From NCBI GenBank assembly GCA_900128395.1, contig LT649234.1, positions 31,012 through 95,011 on the forward strand: DNA of 64,000 nt. Reading direction: 5' to 3'. Below the pieces are notes generated by a model. It saw nothing but the letters and a program-made list of their open reading frames with translations. It was not told the origin of the DNA and made no database searches. Made by a program: the position numbers and the translations under genes. Below, piece by piece: positions 44,277-54,000 of the stretch; the first letter of the stretch is position 1, and each line of letters opens with the position of its first letter. The stretch is from Stramenopiles sp. TOSAG23-2. Its lineage: Eukaryota; Sar.

Positions 44277-47015
44277 ATGAAGAGTCATTTTAGTGTATCG
44301 ATATCACTTCTCATATTAGTTGCATTTACATATCAAACCATTTTAGCAAGTGACTTACCAATAAGAGGTAGAAATGGAGGTGTACCACAATTAAATGAGA
44401 AACAGGCTAATATGTTTAAACAGGAAGCAAATTTATTAAGAAAAGAACTTGCAAATCCCGTTGTGAATGCTGGTGGAGGCGACGAGACCAAACGTAACAA
44501 CAATGAAAATAGTAATAATAGGAATAATAATAGGAATAATATAAATAATAACAACAAGGAATTTGTAAACGAAGCAAAACAATTAGAACAAGATGTCTTC
44601 GACAAAGCACAAGCTACTGAAGTAGTTGCACAAGCTAAAATGAACGAACAAGCCCGAGAAACAAAAAAGGCAATGGGTATGTTGAACAATGCAGGCTTGA
44701 GAAATGATAATGGAGCTGCTTCATTAAAAGCAGAAAGGGACCGACTGGCATTACGTAATCCATTTGGTGTTGTGTCAACTGGGCAAACCAATAAACATCG
44801 TATACAACAAGCATTGGATGATTTTAACTTACCAAAAATACCTGTAACATTGCCTGGTGCCAATATACCAAAACCGATTCATCCAGAAGTTCCACCTGGT
44901 CCAAATTCATGTTGTGGAGATGGTGATTGGGATGCAACAATTCGCGCGTGTGTATGTAAACCTTTATTTTATGGTCCACGTTGTCAGTTTAAAAAATTAA
45001 ACAAACATGCGCATGGACGTTACACGTGCCCAACAATATGCCCACGTGGTGTTGAACAAGCTGGAGCAGGTAAATGCATCTGCCCTGACGGATGGGGTGG
45101 ACAACATTGCCAAATCCCAAAATGTTTACATGGACGTTTAGGTTGCCCAACCGGCAATAAATTTTGTGTAAAACCACAATGTTTATGTTCACCGGGATGG
45201 GAAGGACAACGATGTGGTCATAAACCAGTTCCAAAAACAGCTTCTAATAATAATAATATGTTCCATAGAGCAATTACGAAAAAGAAGAAGAAACCTAGTA
45301 CGCCATGCAACGGTAAAGATTTACCATGTCAAAACACTGGTACGTTCAGTTGGGAAACATGCAGTTGTAATTGTTTGCCACCATTTACTGGTAAAGTATG
45401 CGAGAAATGTATTAAACAACAATGTGCAAAAGGTAAAATGCAAGATCCAAATACGTGTGGTTGTATGTGCCCACCAACAAAACAATGCAAAAACAACGGT
45501 GTATTAGATGATGGTACGTGTGGATGTTCATGTGTCAATTCATGGCACGGGGAGCAGTGCCAAAAATGTACCCCAAAATCATGCAATGGTCATGGTGTAT
45601 GGGATAACAAGCAATGTGCATGTTTATGCGATGCACCATGGTTGCCAGATACGCAATGTAAAACATGTGGACATATGGAATGTGGTGAACATGGTACATT
45701 TGTTGAAAAAGATTGCAATTGTAAATGCAAAGGTAATTGGAAAGGTATTCAGTGCGACGAATGCCCAACGAAAGAGGAGCGTATCGTTGCTGGCATTGAT
45801 TGCGGTTTACATGCATGGGATGAGGAAAAATGTGAATGTAAAGAACAATGCGAACCGTTGGATTGTCAACACGATGGTTTCCAAGATCCAAAAACATGTA
45901 ATTGTAAATGTAACCCACAAGGCAATGGTACGGATGCAAGTCAATCTGGCGATTCCAAGTTATTGACTAAAGCTACGTTTTGGAGTGGGGATACTTGCCA
46001 AACGTGTGAGCAACCAGATAAAAACCCATGCCCAGGATCACGCACATTTAATTTAACAAAATGTGGTTGCGAGGAATCGTGCCCAGATATTAAATGTGAA
46101 AATGGTGGTGTATTGAACAACGAAACATGTACGTGTGATTGTGCACCAGGTTGGGGGGGTAAAACATGTACTGAACTTGCAGATGGGACTACGAAAATAC
46201 TTGCAGCTACGTCATGTAAGGCTGCACAAGCAGTGCGACCAGGAAATGCTACTACGGGTAAATATTGGATCAATCCAACCGGTACGAATCCAAATGAAAA
46301 TGCATTTCAAGTTGTGTGTGATATGCAAGAAGATGGTGGTGGTTGGATCGAAATCGCAAATATAGGTGATAACATGAGAAAAATGCAAATATACAAAGAT
46401 AAATACCAAAAAGGTTACCAAGCAACGAATATTGATGGAGAGCATATCTTTCCATGTTCCGCATTTGATGGTTTGGATGGTGGTGAAGGTGATTTGGAAA
46501 ACGTTGTAGTACGTTTATCCATGGGAAAAGTAAGAGATTACTTTAAACCTATACCAGGAAAGTCATTGTGTGATATGTTAACTAGTCAAAACAATCACAT
46601 GTGGTCCGCAAATGGCGGTGTACCTAGCAAAGATGGTGGTGGTGGCCAATGGTTAAGGCCAACTTACAATCAAGATCCAAATTTAAAAAATTTATTAGGT
46701 GGATCTAATGCAACATATCCAAAAGATATCGATGGTCGTCAATTTTTAAGTTTTTGGGGAGGTGATGATGGTGGATGTTGTCATCAATATTCTACCATAT
46801 ACCCAGACAAAAATGGTGGAGCAGATAAAGCTCAATGGGGCTCTGCGTTCAAAATGTATGCTCAAGAAGTTCTTCCACCTGGTAAACCAATTGTTGATGC
46901 TGGTGCAGAAAGTGCTGCAAAAGGTGAAGGTAAATCTTTTTTAGAAATTAGTGAATCACCTGTCTTGAATAAATTGAAGCAACTTTTGAATATTGTGGGT
47001 AATAATAAAAAATAG
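44277..47015 (+). CDS. Secreted EGF-like repeat protein with C-terminal fibrinogen/collagen-C-like domain
   Basis: The protein has 912 residues. A signal peptide (1-24) is followed by an Asn/Gln/Lys-rich helical region (to about 190). A long cysteine array (about 205-640) contains tandem EGF-like units such as CLCSPGWEGQRCG, CSCVNSWHGEQCQKC and CDCAPGWGGKTC. From about residue 646 a globular domain opens GKYWINPTGTN...FQVVCDMQEDGGGWIEIAN, the layout of fibrinogen-related/COLF1-type domains, and contains GGDDGGCCHQYST. Such proteins are secreted or matrix adhesion/lectin molecules, so a surface-coat, mastigoneme or prey-binding role is possible but unproven. No membrane segment was seen after the signal. 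It ends in TAG. Confidence 0.85.
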   Translation: MKSHFSVSISLLILVAFTYQTILASDLPIRGRNGGVPQLNEKQANMFKQEANLLRKELANPVVNAGGGDETKRNNNENSNNRNNNRNNINNNNKEFVNEAKQLEQDVFDKAQATEVVAQAKMNEQARETKKAMGMLNNAGLRNDNGAASLKAERDRLALRNPFGVVSTGQTNKHRIQQALDDFNLPKIPVTLPGANIPKPIHPEVPPGPNSCCGDGDWDATIRACVCKPLFYGPRCQFKKLNKHAHGRYTCPTICPRGVEQAGAGKCICPDGWGGQHCQIPKCLHGRLGCPTGNKFCVKPQCLCSPGWEGQRCGHKPVPKTASNNNNMFHRAITKKKKKPSTPCNGKDLPCQNTGTFSWETCSCNCLPPFTGKVCEKCIKQQCAKGKMQDPNTCGCMCPPTKQCKNNGVLDDGTCGCSCVNSWHGEQCQKCTPKSCNGHGVWDNKQCACLCDAPWLPDTQCKTCGHMECGEHGTFVEKDCNCKCKGNWKGIQCDECPTKEERIVAGIDCGLHAWDEEKCECKEQCEPLDCQHDGFQDPKTCNCKCNPQGNGTDASQSGDSKLLTKATFWSGDTCQTCEQPDKNPCPGSRTFNLTKCGCEESCPDIKCENGGVLNNETCTCDCAPGWGGKTCTELADGTTKILAATSCKAAQAVRPGNATTGKYWINPTGTNPNENAFQVVCDMQEDGGGWIEIANIGDNMRKMQIYKDKYQKGYQATNIDGEHIFPCSAFDGLDGGEGDLENVVVRLSMGKVRDYFKPIPGKSLCDMLTSQNNHMWSANGGVPSKDGGGGQWLRPTYNQDPNLKNLLGGSNATYPKDIDGRQFLSFWGGDDGGCCHQYSTIYPDKNGGADKAQWGSAFKMYAQEVLPPGKPIVDAGAESAAKGEGKSFLEISESPVLNKLKQLLNIVGNNKK

Positions 47016-47324
47016 TTTTGATATATTTTACGAAGCGTATAATATATATTATGATGTGTGAGATATAAAAATTATATATATATATTAATATTTGTATATT
47101 ATATAAAATAATGTGTGCGTAATTTTACAACAGAAAAAGAGTTTTCTTTCGCGCACGAAAAAAGTTACGTGATGTGTGTAGAATATTCGTACAACTCTCG
47201 CCAAATATATATGATACCCAGATTTTAACACACATATCCAAAGTGTCATTTTTTTTTTACATTCGTGTGTATATTATATATTTCTTCCAATTTTCTTTCT
47301 ATTATGCCTTGCTATATATTACAT
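47016..47324. promoter_or_regulatory. Convergent intergenic space with TACGA-type words
   Basis: This 309-base 3'-to-3' space carries TTTTACGAAGCGTATAATAT just after the stop and ATTCGTACA near 47187. Similar words mark most convergent spaces of this window. Function is inference. Confidence 0.4.
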
Positions 47325-47756
47325 TTATTCTGGTTTAAATGGTGTTGCATTAAAACAATCACTCGATTGTTTCCATAATGGATGATAATTAAATTCACGA
47401 ATAAGTACTGCAATACCTTTTTTATGTTCAGTTTTAGCATTATCATAAAGACTTGTCATACCATCTGTTAGTTTATCATACATTTTTTCAAAAGGTCCTA
47501 TCTGTGCGTCAAATTTCACTGCAAACTCATTGTTAAACTTTAATCTATTTTCAAGAAAAATTCTTTCTTTATACAAGAAGCTCAAACGTTGATCAAAATC
47601 AAATAGACCATCTTTATCCGCACGAATTTCACTATTTAAAACATTCAATTGGTTAGTCAGATTTTCAATGGCACCACCGACCTCACTAGCAGTTTTATCG
47701 AATTTTTCAGTGTCTTTCCAATCAAACCCTTTTTTTGCTAATTTTTTTTTTGGCAT
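47325..47756 (-). CDS. Small coiled-coil protein, unassigned
   Basis: The protein has 143 residues, starting with a basic MPKKKLAKKGF. A central helical coiled coil follows (about 20-100, ENLTNQLNVLNSEIRADKDG), and the C-terminal motif is FNYHPLWKQSSDCFNATPFK. The aromatic, proline-containing tail after a coiled coil is reminiscent of small axonemal proteins, but I cannot name a family. The frame is intact and the start has an AAG context. It is divergent from the cyclin gene. Confidence 0.72.
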   Translation of the reverse strand: MPKKKLAKKGFDWKDTEKFDKTASEVGGAIENLTNQLNVLNSEIRADKDGLFDFDQRLSFLYKERIFLENRLKFNNEFAVKFDAQIGPFEKMYDKLTDGMTSLYDNAKTEHKKGIAVLIREFNYHPLWKQSSDCFNATPFKPE

Positions 47757-48961
47757 CTTGTTTCGTTATTTTCTTCGTTAATAATATTTATTATCTCTCG
47801 CTTTACTATAAATACGCCTTTTCTTTTCTTTATAATAATCTTGTTGTTTTACGTATGGTATGTATAAAATTCCAGTATATATATAAATCAATCTATACAA
47901 GTCACATCAGTATAGATTATATGTTAGTGGTTTCGCACTTTTTTCAACGTCTTTGTCAGAAGAATGAAGACTTTCCCCTATCAAATATCATACTGTACAG
48001 TAAGTGTTAATACTTGAAAGGGGGAAAAATTTAAATTCTTTTTTATTTCACTCAAAAAAATCTATCAACCTATCAAACGACACATGGTTTATACTTAAAC
48101 GGGGGATTAGAATATCAAAAATTACTACATCAAATAAACGAATCGTTCGGGTTAAGGGATACTAAATAAAATAGCATACGTATAGGATTACATACAAAAA
48201 CTTTCTAATACTAACCCCTTCCTAAATGGTTAAGGTGCCTAGGGATCTAACACCGCCGTTAATTTTTGTTCTTTGCATCAATCCAAAATAGTAGGTAAAT
48301 AACAGGTAAATCGTAAATAAACACAAGTTCAAATTTAATTACGAATATAACATGGAAATATCATTAGTTCCGGGCAAGAAATAACGAGATACCAGGACAT
48401 TTGTTGCACGTCCAAGCACAAAATACTATTGTAAAAATAGGAGATTTATATTTAAAATTGATATATAAGTAAACGAACATTAAAAATAGGATACACATAA
48501 CATGATAATAAATATAAATATAAATTATACTGGAATTTAATTAACAATTTATTTTCTAAACTAATCTATTTTCAATGAACACAAAATTACAAAATATATA
48601 GATATATCTAGGTAGAGAGAGAAGATAGACATAGACGATATGAAAGTAACAACTGTCGTCTGGATTTAATTTTGTTTGCACCACGCACCGATCCTTGAAT
48701 AAAAAGTTATATAGTCCTAATTGATCCTACATTTTCAATAATAGATTTACTTTACGTTTTCTTTATTTGAAATTTTGTGTGTAGTAGGACTTTTCCCATT
48801 TGATTTTATAAACAATCGTCGTATATTTTTGATCTCCACAACATTAACGACAAACCTAGTAGAAGAAAGTAGAATACTTTTTATATTTTGTATTACATAT
48901 ACGTACATCTCTTTTCTTAAATACAAGGTTTACGAGTCTTTGATTTATAATTATATACATC
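47757..48961. other. Divergent intergenic space, 1.2 kb
   Basis: This space holds dispersed element copy D (48079-48114) and a related ATAATAAATATAA...TTATAC block (48503-48539). AAGGTGCCTAG at 48232-48242 is shared with 43567-43577. No gene-like frame was seen. Confidence 0.6.
48079..48114 (+). repeat. Dispersed intergenic element, copy D
   Basis: The sequence reads GGTTTATACTTAAACGGGGG then ATTAGAATA, related to 9102-9136 and 33756-33790. It lies upstream of the cyclin gene. Confidence 0.55.
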
Positions 48962-50521
48962 ATGGCATCTATTGTAACTCGTTCGCGCTCTGGTGCTAAA
49001 AAGAAGAACAATAATACAACTATAAATGGTAGTATGATATACCAAGATACAAATACCGGCTCATTGGATGAGACCGGTTCTAGTAATTCAAATAATAGTA
49101 AAGATAAACGAAGAAAATCAAAAAGTAAAAGGAAAAAACGCAACCGCGCGGCCTTTAACGATGTGTCGAACAACCAACAGCAAGATGGAAGCAGCGGAAG
49201 CAGCTCAAGACGAGGAGGTGCGAAGAAAGCAAAAGTTTCCAGTAGCTCACGCTCGAAAAGTAAATCATCAAAATCCAGCAAAAGATCCAAATCAAAAGTA
49301 AAAAAGAAAAATGGTGGTCGAGCACAGCAGCAACAAGCACAAGTACAACCTCCACCATCGCAACGTCTAGACACGTTACCGACAGACGATGTAATCGATT
49401 TAACTAGCGTAGAAGATTCTACTACTAATAATACGGCTACTGATAATGGTAATGCACAATTACCACCAGCACCGCCAGCACCACAAGCTATGATTCGACA
49501 TGTTACTGAAGGTATACCTCCTAGAATAACTACAACATCAACAACGAACAACAACAACATGTTGATTCGACCACGCGTTGGCCAATCATCCTTAACTTTA
49601 CCACAAAGTAAAACAATAGAACTGAACAACACCGATGCCCCACCTTTGCCACTCAAGGTCGTGAAAAGGCCTAATATAATAAATATCGATGCAGCTCATA
49701 CGAGAGATCCGCGTTATGCAACCACATATGCAAATGACATATATGCATTTCGCAAACAGCATGAATTATTGTATCGCCCACAAGGGGATTTCTTGAAGAA
49801 TTTTCAAAAAGATATAACTTCAAATATGCGAGCTATCTTAGTGGATTGGTTGGTAGAAGTTGCTGAGGAATATAACCTAAGGCAAGTGACGCTATTCACA
49901 TCTGTAAACTACATTGACCGCTGCCTTGCCCTCTTTCAAGTGACACGTCATCAATTGCAACTCTTGGGGTGCGCATGCATGTTAATTGCTTCGAAATACG
50001 AAGAAATTTATGCACCTTGCGTCGATGAGTTTGTATACATTTCTGATAATACATATTCGCATGAACAAGTATTACGCATGGAAAGCAAAGTGCTGGGTTA
50101 TTTAAAATTTCGACTGACCGTATGCACCATCATGACGTTTTTACCAAGGTATTTACGCGCATCACATGCGGAAGATACACATAACAACGAGGAAGAGAAA
50201 AAACGATGCGAGCATTTAGCAAATTATTTCGCCGAGCTTGCACTTCAAGATTATGAAATGGTTCATTATCGCCAATCAACCATTGCTGCCTCTTGCGTCT
50301 CCTTGGCAAGACGTACGTTAAAACAGAATGTTGTTTGGCATAAAACGTTACAACATTACACAGGTTATGATCTCAATGACATTAAAACATGTGAAATGCG
50401 CTTATTGAATCGCCATCAAAATATTCGTTACGACAAGCTTCAAGCAGTCCGTCGAAAAAATTCTAGCCAAGAATTTATGAAAGTTGCATACCTTAATCCA
50501 ATTGGATCTCTTGAAAACTAA
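48962..50521 (+). CDS. Mitotic cyclin, A/B type
   Basis: The protein has 519 residues. The first 230 are disordered, with RS/KS-rich and Gln/Asn segments and nuclear-localisation-like clusters (KRRKSKSKRKKRNR). The cyclin box starts near residue 240: DPRYATTYANDIYAFRKQHE, then the hallmark MRAILVDWLVEVAEEYNLRQ (about 289), TLFTSVNYIDRCLA and LIASKYEEIYAP. A second fold follows to about 490. DPxxATxYANDIY and the AEEY ending of the hallmark fit A-type cyclins best, with B-type as the alternative. Cyclins bind and activate CDKs to drive S or M phase. A clear destruction box was not identified in the N-terminus. Confidence 0.92.
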   Translation: MASIVTRSRSGAKKKNNNTTINGSMIYQDTNTGSLDETGSSNSNNSKDKRRKSKSKRKKRNRAAFNDVSNNQQQDGSSGSSSRRGGAKKAKVSSSSRSKSKSSKSSKRSKSKVKKKNGGRAQQQQAQVQPPPSQRLDTLPTDDVIDLTSVEDSTTNNTATDNGNAQLPPAPPAPQAMIRHVTEGIPPRITTTSTTNNNNMLIRPRVGQSSLTLPQSKTIELNNTDAPPLPLKVVKRPNIINIDAAHTRDPRYATTYANDIYAFRKQHELLYRPQGDFLKNFQKDITSNMRAILVDWLVEVAEEYNLRQVTLFTSVNYIDRCLALFQVTRHQLQLLGCACMLIASKYEEIYAPCVDEFVYISDNTYSHEQVLRMESKVLGYLKFRLTVCTIMTFLPRYLRASHAEDTHNNEEEKKRCEHLANYFAELALQDYEMVHYRQSTIAASCVSLARRTLKQNVVWHKTLQHYTGYDLNDIKTCEMRLLNRHQNIRYDKLQAVRRKNSSQEFMKVAYLNPIGSLEN

Positions 50522-51021
50522 AACATAAAAAACAAATGACTATGTAAAAAAAAATTATGTTAAGTTTATTAAAATTAATGCTTGAAAATCGAAACGAACT
50601 TCAAGCGGAGGTGAGAAATAAAAAAGTCTATGACAAACAAAAAAAGACCAAATAGTGAAAAGAATAAAGAACAGAGAGAGAGAGAGAGAGAGAAAATGAT
50701 TTTGTCTTCAATTTTGATATTTCTGCACAATTATATTTGTATCCTTAGACACGTCACTTTTGAAAGGTGTGCGACAAGGCAATTATATAGTGGGAGAGAA
50801 ATATACACGCTAAATCCAAAAATTAAACAATTTTGTGACTCATGAGAGAGAGATGACCCCGTACAAAATTTGAGGAATAAAAAATATAAATAATTTAAAA
50901 CAAATATTTTAAAAAAGAAATAAAATATTAAATATGATAATCCAAAAAGTTATTATACACACAGCACCACAGTTTTTTTACACATACACGCACACATACT
51001 CTCCCCTTTTTTTTTTCATTT
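50522..51021. other. Convergent intergenic space
   Basis: This 500-base space has a GA microsatellite (50672-50693) and further GAGAGA near 50845. Unlike the other convergent spaces, it shows no TACGA/TCGTA cluster. No gene was seen. Confidence 0.6.
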
Positions 51022-54000
51022 TCAATACCTCTGTTTCCTTCTTCGTCTACGATCGCTCCTAGTTCTTGGAGAATCTAATCCGCTATCCGTTTCATCATCT
51101 GTATATTTATTTCTGCGACTGCTTTTCCCCCTTCCTTTACTCCTGGATCTACTTCTATAACCACTTCCATCTTCATCATCATCAGAAAACTTATTACGGC
51201 TTCTGCCTCTTCTATTTTTCTTTTTTTTATTATAATCATAATCATCCTCATCTTCATCGGAATATTTCTTTCTTTCCTTCTTTTTTTTCTTTCTTTCACG
51301 GCGATCTTCTTCATCTGATTCTGCATAACGATCATCATCACTTTCATCACCACGCCATGCAATCGTTCCATCTAATGCATTTTCAATGTGACTCGAGTTT
51401 CGTGGTGAACTGAAACCACCACCAGTTTGAGCTCCGGTGAATGAGAATTTCAACGGACTGGTAGATGCACCCATTGGTAACATATATGGATTTGCACTTG
51501 CGCACATATCGCATTTACGAGAGAAATTTTTGTTGTTTGGAAACATACATACAGGACATGCCCAATTACCAGTTTGTTGAAATATGGCACGATTATCACG
51601 AAATTCTTGCTCTGTAACATCACCCGTTTCAATTGCACTTAATTGAAGTCGAGACATCATCGACCCACCCATGTCTGATTGTAAAGTCGATGAGAGAAAT
51701 TGATCATTTCCTCTCCAAGTTGAATTCATACTTGAGCTGAAATTTCTTGTACCAACTGGAGTTGATGGGGGCATTGAGATTCCACCATATGATCTTGGCT
51801 TTTTAACAGTAGATCCCATTATGTCACCTTTAGGATCTCTCAACCTGCTACTACCTCTGCGAGGAGATGCAAAGATATCATTGTTGCTTCCTAGTAAAAC
51901 ACTTCCATCTAAATTACCAGGGCGAGGGTATTTATGACCACCTCTTCTTGAATTTTGTTTATAACTGGATAGACTTGCATATAGGCGATTGAAGCGCCTT
52001 CGCTGCCGAGGCGATGCTTGGGTATTTAACCATGTACGGACAGTTCGTGAATTCCATACCTCATCATCTTGTCCTGTTGTATTTAATATGTTACTATCGT
52101 TTCCTGCTTCACCATGCCAAGCAGCTTTCCTACTTGATCCATCCTCATTTGCATTATTCACCCATTTCAAAAAATCTAAGTACATAAAATCATCATTGTT
52201 GTCCATAGCCTTGAAACGATCCTCTATCGTTAACCGTTCGTCCGCAGATAATCCGAGGTTTAGATACCGTGCACCTTCTCTAAATTGTAATTTTGTAACC
52301 CGTCCTGTTTTATTAAACTCGTCATGCTTTGCAAAAATGTCTCGTACATAGATTTCCTCCGAAGCAGCATCTTTCAATCTCTTCTTTAAACGTTTGCACA
52401 TTGCCATTGTCTCTTTATCATCTAAATGCGCAAACCTACAAAATGCTTTGTAATTGATGTATCCATCACCATTATCATCAAACCTTGCACATACGATACG
52501 GAATTCGCGTTGCGTTATATCCAGACCAAGGCTTTCTAATGCATGTTTAAATTCATCAATGGTAATTTGACCATTACGATTGACATCTTTCCGCTCAAAA
52601 GGGGCAACCATGTCAAGAGTTTTCAAACCACCGCGAACTCGGGCTAGTTCTCTAACTCGTTCACGTATAACAGTTTCGATATCTGATAAATCGCTATCCT
52701 TCGGAGAAGCAAATTTCACGAAGGCTTTGTAATCAATCCTCCCAGCTCGCTTGCTGTCAAATTTATCCATCAACGATCGTAACTCCCTTTCAGTTAAATT
52801 ACACGAAGTACGGTTCAAAGCATTGCGAAACTCTCTGCGACTTATTACGCCATCCCCATTCGTATCCATGGAGCGGAAGATTTCTTGAAACGATATTGCT
52901 TTGTCTACTGCAATATCTAAAAATCTTTTTCGTAATTTAACAGCTAAAACCTCTAAGTCTTTCTTTCCATATTGATATCGTTTTGCAAAATGTTCATAAT
53001 CAATCTTTCCATGGCCATGCTTATCAACCCGTTTTAGCAATGCTTTGTATTGACTATCAGAAAAGGTTAAATCGAATGCTTCTTTCAATGTTTTACGAAA
53101 TTCTTTTGTCGATATGTAGCCATCTCCATTCAAATCAAAACGGGCAAATTCTTCCTCTAATACCAAGGGTTTACCATCTTTATTTGACGAATGTATCGCA
53201 TCTTTAATTTTATTTTCGATTTCATCAATTGCAATATCTTTTTTATTTTCTTGAATAAAATCTACTAATTCCTCATAATCAACTCTGCCATCATGTTTAC
53301 CATCTCTATCTAAGTATCTAACTAATGCATTCGCTTCTCTACGACTCATGGAGAGACCCAATGCAACCGATGTACTGCGAAGCTCATCTGCAGTCAATAA
53401 TTTATCCCCATTCTTATCGAAAACTTGAAACATTTTCATCACATCTATACCTGATTCTTTAGAGCGTACGATGACTCTACGCAATTTTTCACGTATTTGA
53501 GATCCACTCAACGATCTTGCACTCACATCATCTTCATCTGTATCATCGTCCGCATGAAGATCTTGATAATCTTTGAATGCAGATATGAGAAACAGATGAT
53601 AATTGACCAAACTTTTATTTTTCCCTCTCACAAAATTTTTCTGAACTTTCGATAAAACGCTCTTGCTAAAATCAATGCCAACGGAATTTATAACTTTATG
53701 AAAGCCATTTTTTGAAATGACATTCTTTTTAATTTTTTTCGAGCCTCTTTTCTTTTGTTCCTTCTTTGAAGCTCTTTCAAAAATTTCATATAAATCTATA
53801 CCATAGCGGCCTTCTCTTTTCTTTGCCCTCCTCACTTTATGGCGTATCATCTTCCAAAATTTACCATCGTTCGATTTCTTCTTCCTCTTACTTTTTAATT
53901 TCTTCCTTTTAATTTTTTTTGGTTTATGTTCAAAAATTTCATCATCAGATAATGGGCTACTACTGTACGTAGTAGATCTATCGGATGAATCACTGCTTGT

